Shown piece by piece: positions 36,220 through 43,474 of a stretch of 53,612 bases of DNA. Every line of letters begins with the position of its first letter. Within the stretch, counting starts at the first letter, position 1. The translations under genes were made by a program, and so were the position numbers. Source of the stretch: Acidimicrobiia bacterium (lineage in GTDB: Bacteria; Acidobacteriota; Terriglobia; Bryobacterales; Bryobacteraceae); assembly GCA_016871315.1 (NCBI GenBank), contig VFZE01000041.1:1-53612 (forward strand), given 5' to 3'. Under the pieces are notes generated by a model. That model saw only the letters and a program-made list of their open reading frames with translations. It searched no databases and was not told the DNA's origin.

Positions 36220-39200
36220 TCAAAACTCGTACTTCAGAGCCAGCTGCATCACCCTAGGCCCGCCCCGCCCGCGGTCCTGCACGGAGGTGATCACCCCGCC
36301 GGAGATCGAGTTGAAGGACCGATTCGGAAGGTTGAAGTTGGCGTGGTTGAGAATGTTGAAAAGCTCATAACGCAGCTGGAAGTTCCTTCTTCGCTCCATC
36401 CGGAAGTTCTTCAGCATCGCCAGATTCACGAAGTGGATCGCGGGCCCGTCCAGAATATTCCGCCCCGAGTTGCCGAAGGCGAAGGGCAGGAATCCGTTCG
36501 GAGATGGCAGGCATGACTCGCGGGACGTGCATCGCGGCACCTTCTCGAATGCCAGCAGATTGAACCACGGGTAGTCCACCCCGCGCCGTCCTGCTCCGGC
36601 GATATCGGCCTGCGTGCCGTTGGCAAGCCGGTTCGGCCGCAGTGACTCGCCCAGGTTCGCATCCACATCCACGCTGTTCACCGTGAACGGCTGCCCCGTA
36701 TAGAATGTCCCCGTCCCGGAAAGCTGCCAGCCGCCGATTATCCCGTTGCCGATCCGCCCCACCTGGTTCATCCACCGCTTGCCGCGCCCGAAAGGAAGCT
36801 GATAGCTGAATGCTCCGGTCACCACGTGACGCCGGTCAAAGTCGCTGCGGCCGCGCTCGCTGCGCAGATCGCGCGCGTTCTGCGCTCCCGAGAATCCGCC
36901 GGTCGAGTTGCCCGTAAGCTGGCTGGCGTCATCCACCGACTTTGAATACGAGTAGTTCAGCCGGTAAAACCAACCGCGATTCGATCTCCGCCGCAGCGAA
37001 ATCTGCCCCGCGTTGTAAAAAGAGTTCGATCCGAACCCGAAGTAGTTGATCGCGTTCAGCCCCGTCACCGGCCGCAAGAAGGGCTGGTTCGCCATGTACC
37101 GTTCCATCGAGCGGAGAGGCTGGTTGATGTCGTATTGCCGCCCCAGATGGAACCCGCGCGAGCCTACATAAGCCACCTCCACCGCCGTGCCGTCGAAGAT
37201 CTCGCGCTCTACCGTAAGATTGAAGCTTTGGATGTAGCCGAGCGTAGGCCGAAGCTCATAACCGTTGGAATTGGTGACGCCGCTTTCGGTTTCGCGCGCA
37301 TCCGGGAACGGATTCGACAATGTCACCAGTCCGGGATTGGAAGCCAGCCGGTTAAATGTCTGCCGCGCCGAAAAGGGAAACCCGGTCATCAGCGCCGTTC
37401 TTACCGGATTCAGCAAATGGCCGCCATAAAAAATCCCCCAGCCTCCTCGCACTACCGTCTTCTGGCTGCCGAAGGCGCGCCAGGCGAAACCAACACGCGG
37501 CGCGAAGTTCACTTTATCCGCATAAACAAGACTCCGCGGCAATCCCACCTGGTCTCCCGTCGTCACCCGATCCTGCAATCCGGCGCCCGCTACACGCTCT
37601 TCCAGGGCCGGCAGGTTGCGTCCGCTGGCAATCACGATCTTGCCCAGCTCCGGCAAGAAATTCGACGCGCGATCATAGCGGTCTACCGGCGGCATGTCCA
37701 GCTCATAGCGCAGACCTAGGTTCAGCGTGAGCGAGCGTGTCGCCTTGAAATCATCGTTGAAAAACATGCCGTAACTGGTCGAGCGCATGTAGTTGCGCGC
37801 CACGCCCACGGTCCTTGTCGCGCTCTGCATCATCCCCAGTAGAAAATCGCCCACCGTATGATTCGTCCAGCGGTCCTGAAAATTGAACGTCCCGCGCATG
37901 TTGTCGAAGAACGGCTGGTTGAACCTCACCCGCTCCGCGTCAAAGCCCCACTTCAGCGCATGCCGCGACTTGATCCAGGTGAATTTGAACCCGCCCTGGA
38001 TCGTCGTCACGTGATATTGCACCGGCTGCGCATTGGCGCTGCCCAGCGGATAATGATCCAGCATCGTGAAGCGCGGGAAACCAACCAGCTCCGGGTCCGT
38101 CGTCGTTCCCGGAATCCCCAACTGCCCGGCGATGTCCTGACCCTCCCAAATCGTCCGCTCCCTGGTCGCGTTCCGGCTGTAGCCGCCACGGATCTCCAAC
38201 AGAAACGCCGGGCTGAACATGTGCGTGTTGTCGATGCCCAATAGCGACCGGTCATCCTTGATCTTGTTGCCGAAACCGCCCAGCCCGCTGCCGCCGAACG
38301 GCGCCGAATTCCGCGCGTAGCGCTTCTGGTACCGCACCGCCATCGTATCGTTGCCGTCTAAGCGGTGATCCACTTTCCCCATGAAACTGTCCCAGCGGTC
38401 ATCATCCTTCGCCGTCAGAATCAGGTTGTTCCGCGGGTCCGGCCGGTTCGGCAGCGGATAGTGCTCGATCAGCCGCACCGCGATCGGATGAAACCGGCTT
38501 GCCGGAATCACGTTGCCCGGAAAGCAGGCGCCCTGATTGCTCGCGCCGCAGGTACCGCTGGCCAACGGATCCCGCAGATACAAAGGCCGCCCCAGAAAAT
38601 CGGTCGACTGCGTGAAGTCGCCCTGGCGCTCCAGCGCCGTCGGCACCCGCCCGATGTTGCTCTGCCCAAGAATCTCTTTGTACGCCTCCCAGGAGAACAG
38701 GAAAAAGGTCCGGTCACGCCCCTTGTACAATCCCGGAAGGTTCACCGGTCCATGCAGCGTTCCCCCATACTGGTTGCGCCGCAGCGGCTGCTTGCCCGGA
38801 TCAAAGAATGCACGCGCGTCGAAAATGTCGTTGCGGATGTAGTGGAACAGCGTCCCATGAAGCTGGTTCGTGCCCGAACGTAGCGCCATGTTGATCACGC
38901 CGCCGGCCATGCGCCCGTTCTCGGCTGAAAAGCCGGAGACCTCCATCTTGAACTCCTGCATCGCGTCCATGTTCGGCCGCACCTGCGCTGCCGCTCCGCG
39001 CGGGTTCCGGTTGTTGAACCCATCCACCGAATAGTTCGTGTTGTCTGACCGCGCTCCGTTCACGTTCATCCCTGAACCCTGCCCGCCCTGCGCCATCGGC
39101 ACCACGCCGGGAACCAGAAACGCCAGATCGGTGAAGTCACGTCCGTCGAGCGGCAATTCCTGTATCTCGGCCTGCACGATCACATCGCCCTTGATCGCCC

Positions 39201-39579
39201 CTACTTCGGTGTTCAGCAACGGAGCCTGCGCCGACACCTCCACCGTCTCGGCCACGGTTCCCACTTCCATCCGCACGTCCACGCGCAACACCTGCGCGAT
39301 CTGCAGCACCAGGTTTCTTTGCACTGCGGTCCGGAAACCCGGCGACGATACCGTCAGTTCATACTTGCCCGGCGGCAGGCTCGTGATCGTGTAGTCACCG
39401 TTCTCATCGGAAGCCATCTCTCGCGGGATGTTGGTGTCCACGTTACGGATCGTCACCTTCGCGGAAGGCATCACCGCCCCCGCCGGATCGGTGATCAGGC
39501 CTGTAACAGTGGCCGTGTTTGACTGTCCAAATAGCGCACAAATACTCATCACCCAAACAAGCAATCCCCAAATTCGCAT
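36220..39579 (-). CDS. Oar-like TonB-dependent receptor with carboxypeptidase regulatory-like domain
   Basis: This outer-membrane receptor has 1119 residues. The signal peptide is MRIWGLLVWVMSICALFGQ. The regulatory-like domain follows at about 22-105 (TVTGLITDPAGAVMPSAKVT), then the plug with IQELPLDGRDFTDLAFLVPG, YSVDGFNNRNPRG and AMQEFKMEVSGFSAENGRMA. ALRSGTNQLHGTLFHYIRND leads into the barrel, which ends LALKYEF. Four cysteines in two pairs (SGTCGASNQGACF and RCTSRESC) could form disulfides in surface loops. TAAGCT ends 7 nt before the ATG and TTGCGC lies 17 bp further upstream, so the mRNA may be almost leaderless. It is divergent from a Gfo/Idh oxidoreductase gene, which suggests linked regulation with that catabolic cluster. 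Confidence 0.92.
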   Translation of the reverse strand: MRIWGLLVWVMSICALFGQSNTATVTGLITDPAGAVMPSAKVTIRNVDTNIPREMASDENGDYTITSLPPGKYELTVSSPGFRTAVQRNLVLQIAQVLRVDVRMEVGTVAETVEVSAQAPLLNTEVGAIKGDVIVQAEIQELPLDGRDFTDLAFLVPGVVPMAQGGQGSGMNVNGARSDNTNYSVDGFNNRNPRGAAAQVRPNMDAMQEFKMEVSGFSAENGRMAGGVINMALRSGTNQLHGTLFHYIRNDIFDARAFFDPGKQPLRRNQYGGTLHGPVNLPGLYKGRDRTFFLFSWEAYKEILGQSNIGRVPTALERQGDFTQSTDFLGRPLYLRDPLASGTCGASNQGACFPGNVIPASRFHPIAVRLIEHYPLPNRPDPRNNLILTAKDDDRWDSFMGKVDHRLDGNDTMAVRYQKRYARNSAPFGGSGLGGFGNKIKDDRSLLGIDNTHMFSPAFLLEIRGGYSRNATRERTIWEGQDIAGQLGIPGTTTDPELVGFPRFTMLDHYPLGSANAQPVQYHVTTIQGGFKFTWIKSRHALKWGFDAERVRFNQPFFDNMRGTFNFQDRWTNHTVGDFLLGMMQSATRTVGVARNYMRSTSYGMFFNDDFKATRSLTLNLGLRYELDMPPVDRYDRASNFLPELGKIVIASGRNLPALEERVAGAGLQDRVTTGDQVGLPRSLVYADKVNFAPRVGFAWRAFGSQKTVVRGGWGIFYGGHLLNPVRTALMTGFPFSARQTFNRLASNPGLVTLSNPFPDARETESGVTNSNGYELRPTLGYIQSFNLTVEREIFDGTAVEVAYVGSRGFHLGRQYDINQPLRSMERYMANQPFLRPVTGLNAINYFGFGSNSFYNAGQISLRRRSNRGWFYRLNYSYSKSVDDASQLTGNSTGGFSGAQNARDLRSERGRSDFDRRHVVTGAFSYQLPFGRGKRWMNQVGRIGNGIIGGWQLSGTGTFYTGQPFTVNSVDVDANLGESLRPNRLANGTQADIAGAGRRGVDYPWFNLLAFEKVPRCTSRESCLPSPNGFLPFAFGNSGRNILDGPAIHFVNLAMLKNFRMERRRNFQLRYELFNILNHANFNLPNRSFNSISGGVITSVQDRGRGGPRVMQLALKYEF

Positions 39580-39586
39580 GAAGTCA

Positions 39587-39615
39587 AGCTTACTCTCGCC
39601 TTACATCGCGCGCAA
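39587..39615 (-). promoter_or_regulatory. Predicted promoter for the receptor at 39579
   Basis: On the minus strand TTGCGC (39615-39610) and TAAGCT (39592-39587) are spaced by 17 bp, and the ATG follows 7 nt after the second hexamer. The -35 match is weak beyond TTG. It overlaps the divergent promoter candidate only at the -35 side. Confidence 0.35.
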
Positions 39616-39622
39616 TGCCTTC

Positions 39623-39652
39623 TTGTGTAAACAACACGCCGTGGGATAGGAT
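39623..39652 (+). promoter_or_regulatory. Predicted promoter for the Gfo/Idh gene at 39660
   Basis: TTGTGT (39623-39628) and TAGGAT (39647-39652) are separated by 18 bp, and the ATG at 39660 follows 7 nt later, so transcription would start at or next to the start codon. The match to consensus is moderate. Confidence 0.35.
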
Positions 39653-39659
39653 GCCCCGC

Positions 39660-40781
39660 ATGACGCCTCCTTCACGCAGAACCATCATGAAAAGCGCCGC
39701 CATCGTTCCCTTCCAAGCCATCCGGGGAACCGCGCAGAACTCGGCTATCCGTGTCGGGTTGATCGGCGCTGGAAGCCGCGGCTCTTACATCTCCGGCATG
39801 ATCAACAAGAATCCGGACGCCAGAGTCACGGCCCTTTGCGACGTCGTCCCGGACCAAATCCAAAAGGCAAAGACGAGAATCGGCGCGCCGGAAGCCAAAT
39901 CCTTTTCCCGGTTGGAAGACCTTCTTGCCAGTGACGTCGATGCCGTGCTCATCGCCACACCGGTCTACCTTCATCCGGAGCACTTCGAAGCCGCCGTCAA
40001 GTCCGGGAAACATATCTACATGGAAAAACCTGCCGCTCTCGATGTCGCCGGCTCCAAGCGCGTCATGCGCGCCGCCGACAGTGCGGACCGCAAGGTCAAC
40101 ATCACCTTCGGCTTCCAGCAGCGCTACGGCGGCGTCTATGTCGAAGCCAAGAAAATGCTCGATTCCGGCGGCATTGGCAAGGTCCGGGAGGTCCACGGAG
40201 AATTCCTCAAATTCGCCCTGCGAGGCGATGAGCCCGTCCCGCCCCTGCCCCGCAACGAGATGGAAAAACTCGATCAATGGAAACTCTGGAGCTCCACTTT
40301 CGGCCAGGTGATCGTCGAAACCTACGTCCACAATCTCGACGCCATCAACTGGTTCCTCGATGCGCTGCCCGTGAAAGCCATCGGCACTGGCGGCCGCACT
40401 GTCGAAAAACGCGGCGATCTGCTCGATCACCTCAGCGTCACTTATGATTACCCCGGCGGCGTCCAGATGACCTTCCTCGGCTCCCAGATGACGCCGCGCT
40501 GGTTCCGCTCCAACCGCGAGCGCTTCATCGGCGACAAAGGTTTCATCGAAACCGCCCGCGAATACTGGACCTACAACACCGGCGCCGGCCCGGTCACTGA
40601 GAAATCTCCGCACGACATCAGCATCGACGCCCTCGCCGCCTTCGTCCGCCGCGTCAAGGAAGGCAAGCCCGAAAACGCCGGCATCCGCGCCGCCGAATCC
40701 ACCCTTACCGCCATCCTCGGCCAAATGGCGATCGACCACAAGCGCGAAGTCACCTGGGAGGAAATGATGCGCAGCGGCTAA
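39660..40781 (+). CDS. Gfo/Idh/MocA family oxidoreductase, probably exported by Tat
   Basis: The product of about 373 residues has an N-terminal leader with SRRTIMKSAAIVPFQAI, then the NAD(P)-binding Rossmann motif VGLIGAGSRGSY, the family EKP motif (YMEKPAALDVAG), and a substrate-domain histidine and aspartate in VETYVHNLDAINWF. These enzymes oxidise or reduce sugars, polyols or related compounds. Start 39660 is chosen over 39651 because TAGGAT ends 7 nt before it and no Shine-Dalgarno site fits. Its stop overlaps the stop of a second Gfo/Idh gene on the other strand by 4 bp. With the nearby cupin and isomerase it probably serves a carbohydrate pathway. Confidence 0.88.
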   Translation: MTPPSRRTIMKSAAIVPFQAIRGTAQNSAIRVGLIGAGSRGSYISGMINKNPDARVTALCDVVPDQIQKAKTRIGAPEAKSFSRLEDLLASDVDAVLIATPVYLHPEHFEAAVKSGKHIYMEKPAALDVAGSKRVMRAADSADRKVNITFGFQQRYGGVYVEAKKMLDSGGIGKVREVHGEFLKFALRGDEPVPPLPRNEMEKLDQWKLWSSTFGQVIVETYVHNLDAINWFLDALPVKAIGTGGRTVEKRGDLLDHLSVTYDYPGGVQMTFLGSQMTPRWFRSNRERFIGDKGFIETAREYWTYNTGAGPVTEKSPHDISIDALAAFVRRVKEGKPENAGIRAAESTLTAILGQMAIDHKREVTWEEMMRSG

Positions 40782-41806
40782 AGCATGCCGCAGGCACTCA
40801 GCAGCACTTCCTGCGTCATCGAATCATGTTCCGCCGAGTAGCTCGGCTTCGCTCCATTCCGGATGACCGCGGCCAGTTCCCGGAAGTCCGGCGTATACGC
40901 CAGGCCCTGAGGATTCGGCGGTTCCAGCGTTTGCAGCCCGGCCCTGTATGGGCCTGCTGATTCCTTCAACTCCACATGAAGGCGGACCGGCGAGAATGGC
41001 TGCGCCTTCGCCGAACCGTTCGTGCCCAGCACCTCCACGTAGCGGTGCTGGTTGCCGTGCGGATCGAAGCCGGCTAGCGAGATCTCGGCGATCGCGGACC
41101 GATACTCGAGAATCACCAGGTTGTTATCGGCCAGCTGGTCATCGATCGGCGCGTCATGCCGGATGAAACCAGTCACCTTCACCGGCTTGCCGAGCAGCGC
41201 CGTCGCGCGGTCAATCAGATGACAGCCTTCGGAGAACATCATGCCGCCCCGGTATTTCGCCAGGTGCCGGCGTTCTTCCCAGCCGATCGGTTTGTCGATC
41301 GAGGCGCGGAAACGATAGACCCGCCCGAGCCAGCCCCTACGAGCGGCCTCCATTACCGCTTCCATCGCCGGATGGTAGCGCCACTGGTAGCCCATCTGCA
41401 CCACCAGTTTCTTGCGCGCGGCATCGCCGAGCAGCTTGCGCAGCCCGCTCAGAGATGCGCCGGGCGGTTTGTCCAGGTGCACGAACTTGCCGGCGTCGAT
41501 CGCCCGCTGCGCGTATTCCAGATTCGCCTCGGCATCGGCGAATTCGGCGGCCACCATCTCGATCGAGGGATCGCGCAGAATCTGATCCACTTCCATCCAC
41601 CGCACTTTGGAAAAGACATCTCCCACAGCGGGGTCATGCGGATCAGGCCGCGCCACTCCGAGGAATTCATACTCCGGCATCGACTCCAGCGCCCGGATCT
41701 TACTCGCTGCATGGCCGTGCCCGGTGCCGATCATCGCCGTGCGGATTCTCCTGGTGGAAGCGCCCAGCGCCGCCGGCGAGAGAGCGAACTGCCGCCGCGT
41801 AATCAT
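40778..41806 (-). CDS. Gfo/Idh/MocA family oxidoreductase (second copy)
   Basis: The 342-residue product starts MITRRQFALSPAALGAS, a short twin-arginine-like leader, then TAMIGTGHGHAASKI (nucleotide-binding loop G-T-G-H-G-H), a DKP variant of the EKP motif (VHLDKPPGASLSG), and the substrate-domain histidine in SEGCHLIDRATALLG. It is only distantly like the converging oxidoreductase, so it probably acts on a different substrate. The start overlaps the cupin gene stop by 4 bp (ATGA), so the cupin and this gene form an operon. Export is uncertain because the leader has a weak hydrophobic core. Confidence 0.85.
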   Translation of the reverse strand: MITRRQFALSPAALGASTRRIRTAMIGTGHGHAASKIRALESMPEYEFLGVARPDPHDPAVGDVFSKVRWMEVDQILRDPSIEMVAAEFADAEANLEYAQRAIDAGKFVHLDKPPGASLSGLRKLLGDAARKKLVVQMGYQWRYHPAMEAVMEAARRGWLGRVYRFRASIDKPIGWEERRHLAKYRGGMMFSEGCHLIDRATALLGKPVKVTGFIRHDAPIDDQLADNNLVILEYRSAIAEISLAGFDPHGNQHRYVEVLGTNGSAKAQPFSPVRLHVELKESAGPYRAGLQTLEPPNPQGLAYTPDFRELAAVIRNGAKPSYSAEHDSMTQEVLLSACGML

Positions 41807-42561
41807 GGCGCCTGAATCTGGATCAGCTCCGTCCCGGCGGCCGCCGAGGTGATCTCGAACTCGGCCGCACCTTGAACAAAAACGGCGTCCCGCTCGCCCG
41901 CCTGGTGCGTTGCTCCGCCGGACATCTTTAGACTGATGCCGCCCCTCCAGACGAACAGCACCTGCTCGCCCTCAGCCTTCACGCTCGACTTCAGAGACTT
42001 GCCCTTTTCGAGCAAATGACGCGAGCCGGTGGACTTCAGCGACCCGTTGCCAGGCCCGCTGAACTGCCCGTCCCGCGCGCGGAAGCTCACGTAGCGAACC
42101 GCGTCCGGAGTGATCACTCCCTTTGGCGGCGCCGCGCCGGGACGTGAGGAATCCCGCGCGCCGGTGTAAAGAATGAAGTCCGGCGGATTCTGGAAGCTGA
42201 TCATGATCGCCTCCCCCGTGCCCGCGGTGATCGTACCGTGGATCTGGCCGGAGGGAACAAAGGCGCACTCGCCCGCCTTGAACAACCGCAGCGAATCGCC
42301 TTGCCGCAGATTCACTTCCCCTTCCAGCACCAGGATCGTGTCGTCGGAATTGTCGTGCACGTGCTGGGCAAATTCGGCGCCCGGCATCGATTGCGAGAAG
42401 TTGAGCGTCGTCTTTCTCGCGCCCAAGCCCGGATGCACGATGCGCCGCGCGGTCACCGTTCCCATGCGGAACGGCTCGGAATCGGCGAACCGGATTACGC
42501 GGACCGATTCGGCATTTCCCATCAAAGGAAACAGTAGCAGAAGGCATGTTTGGATCTTCAT
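41803..42561 (-). CDS. Bicupin protein with signal peptide
   Basis: ATG 42561 gives 252 residues with a signal peptide (MKIQTCLLLLFPLMGNAES). The first cupin barrel has metal-type residues (FAQHVHDNSDDTILVLEGEV and FVPSGQIHGTI, with His-x-His and a later His). The second barrel near the C-terminus (VLFVWRGGISLKMSGGATHQ) keeps the fold but fewer ligands. Such proteins can be dioxygenases, isomerases or sugar-binding regulators; nothing here decides between these. It is translationally coupled to the downstream Gfo/Idh gene and divergent from the TIM-barrel isomerase with 34 bp between starts, so the three are probably co-regulated. Confidence 0.8.
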   Translation of the reverse strand: MKIQTCLLLLFPLMGNAESVRVIRFADSEPFRMGTVTARRIVHPGLGARKTTLNFSQSMPGAEFAQHVHDNSDDTILVLEGEVNLRQGDSLRLFKAGECAFVPSGQIHGTITAGTGEAIMISFQNPPDFILYTGARDSSRPGAAPPKGVITPDAVRYVSFRARDGQFSGPGNGSLKSTGSRHLLEKGKSLKSSVKAEGEQVLFVWRGGISLKMSGGATHQAGERDAVFVQGAAEFEITSAAAGTELIQIQAP

Positions 42562-42595
42562 GGCGGCTCGGCAGGGCCATGATATAACAGTCGCG

Positions 42596-43474
42596 ATGCA
42601 ACGCAGAACCTTGTTGGGCATGCCGCTTGCCGCCGCCGCTCAGCCCCCGCGGCCAAGGATGAAACTCTCGGTTCGCGTGGAGCCGCTGTTTCCTGACATG
42701 CCGCTCCCCCGCCAGATGGAACAGGTGGCCGCGGCCGGCTACGACGCCTACGAGTTCGGCGACTGGCGCGCCCAGGATCCAAAGCAGATCGTCCCGCTGC
42801 AAAATAAGTTGAAGCTGGCCTGCGCCTGCATTGTCGGCAACCGCAGCGTCAACCCGGTGGGCATGGGTTTGTGCGATCCCACAGAGCGCGACGGCTTTCT
42901 GGCCGAGATCCGCGCCTCCTATGAAGCGGCGTTGCGTTTTGAGACCAAGCGCATCGTCGTGCTCAGCGGATTCCGCGCCCCCGGCATGACACGCGAGGCG
43001 CAGCATGACAGTATTGTCGAAGGGCTGAAGCGCGCACACGACATCGTCGCGCCCGGTGGCGTGACTATGCTCGTCGAGCCGATCAACACGCTCGCCAAAA
43101 TCGAGCCGCTCAATCCAAAGGGCGACAATCACTCGCGCTACTACCTGGACAAGACCGCCGAGGCTTTTGCCATCACGGACAAGGTGCAAAGCCCGTTTGT
43201 GAAGATCCTATTCGACATCTATCACGTGCAGATCATGGAAGGGAACCTGATCGTGACCATCCGCGAGAATATCCACAGCATCGATCATTTCCACGTCGGT
43301 GATGTGCCGGGCCGCCATGAACCAGGCACAGGCGAGATCCACTACGAGAACGTCTTCCGCGCGATCCACGAAACCGGCTTCCGCGGCTACGTGGCGATGG
43401 AATATGTACCCTCCAAGCCGGCGATGCAGACATTGGCCGCCACACGCGCGATGGTTCTACGCGCTACAGCCTAA
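42596..43474 (+). CDS. TIM-barrel sugar isomerase/epimerase (hydroxypyruvate isomerase-like)
   Basis: The 292-residue product has a leader with RRTLLGMPLAAAAQP and the AP-endonuclease-2-like barrel of xylose/hydroxypyruvate isomerases. The metal-site residues appear in order: Glu in TMLVEPINT, Asp and His in ILFDIYHVQIMEGN, His in DHFHVGDVPGRHEPG and Glu in YVAMEYVPS. It probably interconverts keto and aldo forms of a sugar or sugar acid; Hyi-type activity is the nearest known case. TATAAC ends 7 nt before the ATG and no Shine-Dalgarno site is seen. It lies head-to-head with the cupin gene and tail-to-tail with the propeller/TIGR03437 gene (4-bp overlap of stops). Confidence 0.85.
   Translation: MQRRTLLGMPLAAAAQPPRPRMKLSVRVEPLFPDMPLPRQMEQVAAAGYDAYEFGDWRAQDPKQIVPLQNKLKLACACIVGNRSVNPVGMGLCDPTERDGFLAEIRASYEAALRFETKRIVVLSGFRAPGMTREAQHDSIVEGLKRAHDIVAPGGVTMLVEPINTLAKIEPLNPKGDNHSRYYLDKTAEAFAITDKVQSPFVKILFDIYHVQIMEGNLIVTIRENIHSIDHFHVGDVPGRHEPGTGEIHYENVFRAIHETGFRGYVAMEYVPSKPAMQTLAATRAMVLRATA

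Noticed and set aside
39660-41806. The two Gfo/Idh genes as a recent tandem duplication
   Set aside because: They are convergent and their motifs differ (EKP against DKP, GAGSRG against GTGHGH), so they are distant paralogues.
43471-43474. Replication origin at the GC-skew switch
   Set aside because: The switch has the right sign, but the two genes overlap there, with no intergenic AT-rich space, no dnaA or dnaN, and no DnaA boxes noticed.
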